Shown piece after piece: positions 5,191 through 5,945 of a stretch of 5,945 nt of DNA. This DNA comes from Myxococcales bacterium (GTDB lineage: Bacteria; Desulfobacterota_B; Binatia; UBA1149; SPBQ01). Numbering within the stretch: the first letter of the stretch is position 1; each line of letters opens with the position of its first letter. The stretch covers positions 1 to 5,945 of the forward strand of contig SPBQ01000157.1 in assembly GCA_004525875.1 (NCBI GenBank), read 5' to 3'. The notes beneath the pieces were generated by a model that saw nothing but the letters and a program-made list of their open reading frames with translations, searched no databases and was not told where the DNA came from. Made by a program: the position numbers and the translations under genes.

Positions 5191-5945
5191 ATGAAGGCGT
5201 CGTTTGGCTTGCTTCCCGCAATGGCCGTCGTCTCCTTGGTGGTCACGGCATCGGCCGCCACGGATCCGGTGCTCAAATGCGAGGCCTCGAAGCTGTCTGC
5301 GGCCGGCAAGGGCGCGGCGGCAATTCTCAAGTGCCACGCCACGGCTGCAACAAAAAGGGCGGCTATCGACGCCACGTGCCTGCAGAAGGCCAACTCCAAG
5401 ATGTCGGCGGCATTCTCCAAGTCGGAGAAGACCGGCCCCTGCCCGAACGTGACCGACCTCACGTCCGTCGGCGCCCTCGCTGATGCGCTCGGAACGGACA
5501 TTGCCGCGGCCATTCCTGCGGGCGTGGACGGCGGCAAGTGCGCCGGCAAGAAGCTCAAGGCTGCCGGCAAGCGAACCAGCACGATGCTCAAGGCACTTGC
5601 GAACGACCGCAAGAAAACGGATGCGGAGAAGCTCACAGCTGCGCTAGCAAAGGCCGATGACAAACTTGCGAGCGGCTTCGATGCCGCGGAATCCAAGCTC
5701 ACGTGCGAAACCGCGGGCGACAAGTGCTCGATTCCTGTTCCGATCGACGACTACGCGCAGCGGGTGGCCGTGATTCGTTTCTCGGGCTGCCCCGATCAGC
5801 TCCTCTACGGCACGGAGGGCAACCGGATGCGCCGCTACGACATCGACACCATCGGCACGGGCACCCTGGTCGAGGACATCTTCATCGAGCAAGCGAATCT
5901 CGACCCCAGCGGCCGCGACGTGAACGGCCCGATCTGTCCGTTACC
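5191..5945 (+). CDS. Secreted protein with two Cys/Lys/Ala-rich helical hairpins, function unknown, 3' end cut by window edge
   Basis: 251 residues are visible. Residues 1-22 form a Sec signal peptide (MKAS, hydrophobic 6-20, ASA-A cleavage near 22/23), so the mature protein is exported. Module 1 (30-84) has Cys30, Cys48, Cys63 and Cys84, with helix-like segments KLSAAGKGAAAILKC and CLQKANSKMSAAFSKSEKTG. Module 2 (117-172) repeats the pattern (KKLKAAGKRTSTMLKA; LAKADDKLASGFDAAESKLTC) but keeps only the outer cysteines, Cys117 and Cys172. From about residue 188 the character changes: VAVIRFSGCPDQLLYGTEGNR (192-212) and following residues are rich in Gly, Asp and aromatics, like a beta-propeller or beta-sandwich start, with Cys200 and Cys249. 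I recall similar Lys/Ala/Cys-rich secreted proteins in deltaproteobacteria-like metagenome bins, but know no function. Start chosen by GAGGA and the signal peptide. The gene is divergent from the catabolic genes, so shared function is not implied. Confidence 0.85.
   Translation, partial: MKASFGLLPAMAVVSLVVTASAATDPVLKCEASKLSAAGKGAAAILKCHATAATKRAAIDATCLQKANSKMSAAFSKSEKTGPCPNVTDLTSVGALADALGTDIAAAIPAGVDGGKCAGKKLKAAGKRTSTMLKALANDRKKTDAEKLTAALAKADDKLASGFDAAESKLTCETAGDKCSIPVPIDDYAQRVAVIRFSGCPDQLLYGTEGNRMRRYDIDTIGTGTLVEDIFIEQANLDPSGRDVNGPICPL

Noticed and set aside
5040..5483. Plus-strand open frame (147 codons) overlapping the secreted-protein start
   Set aside because: It begins with a weak start in the leader and reads the secreted-protein gene in the wrong frame, with no recognisable motif.
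5067..5723. Minus-strand open frame (218 codons) with Ser/Ala-rich hydrophobic-looking sequence
   Set aside because: It is antisense to the secreted protein, which has a signal peptide, a ribosome site and an internal repeat with patterned cysteines. The Ala/Ser/Leu richness is the complement of Ala/Lys/Gly codons.

Overview
The window is high-GC, densely packed bacterial DNA. It has five catabolic genes on the minus strand and one secreted-protein gene on the plus strand. Two of the six genes are cut by the window edges: the thiolase-like gene at base 1 and the secreted protein at base 5945. The codon choice is strongly GC-biased. The combination of CoA-ester catabolism genes like those common in actinobacteria with a Lys/Ala/Cys-rich secreted helical protein reminds me of uncultivated, soil-type 'deltaproteobacterial' lineages such as Binatota. 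That placement is an impression from memory, not something the sequence proves.

Minus-strand block, in transcription order (right to left): an alpha/beta hydrolase (4850-3747); a 128-base gap holding a perfect 7-bp-arm palindrome (3676-3692); an amidohydrolase-2 family protein (3618-2311); a short-chain dehydrogenase/reductase (2272-1523); a zinc-ribbon/OB-fold DUF35 protein (1526-1095); and a thiolase-superfamily, lipid-transfer-protein-like enzyme (from 1085 past the window edge). The last four genes are separated by 38 bases, a 4-base ATGA overlap and 9 bases, so they very probably form one operon. The thiolase-like enzyme has no cysteine where thiolases keep their nucleophile, and its C-terminal GHP histidine is replaced. 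Together with the adjacent DUF35 gene this matches the Ltp2/ChsH2-DUF35 type of retro-aldolase better than a true thiolase. My reading is that the operon oxidises and then carbon-carbon cleaves a CoA-thioester of an alicyclic, steroid-like or terpenoid-like compound, with the SDR as alcohol/ketone oxidoreductase and the amidohydrolase as a hydrolase or decarboxylase. The substrate cannot be read from the sequence.

Plus-strand side: after a 340-base divergent intergenic region (4851-5190), a gene starts at 5191 that encodes a signal peptide, two copies of a Lys/Ala-rich helical-hairpin module with patterned cysteines, and the beginning of a different, aromatic and Gly/Asp-rich module. The second hairpin copy has lost exactly the inner cysteine pair while keeping the outer pair, which suggests how the disulfides pair. 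This is the least familiar object in the window.
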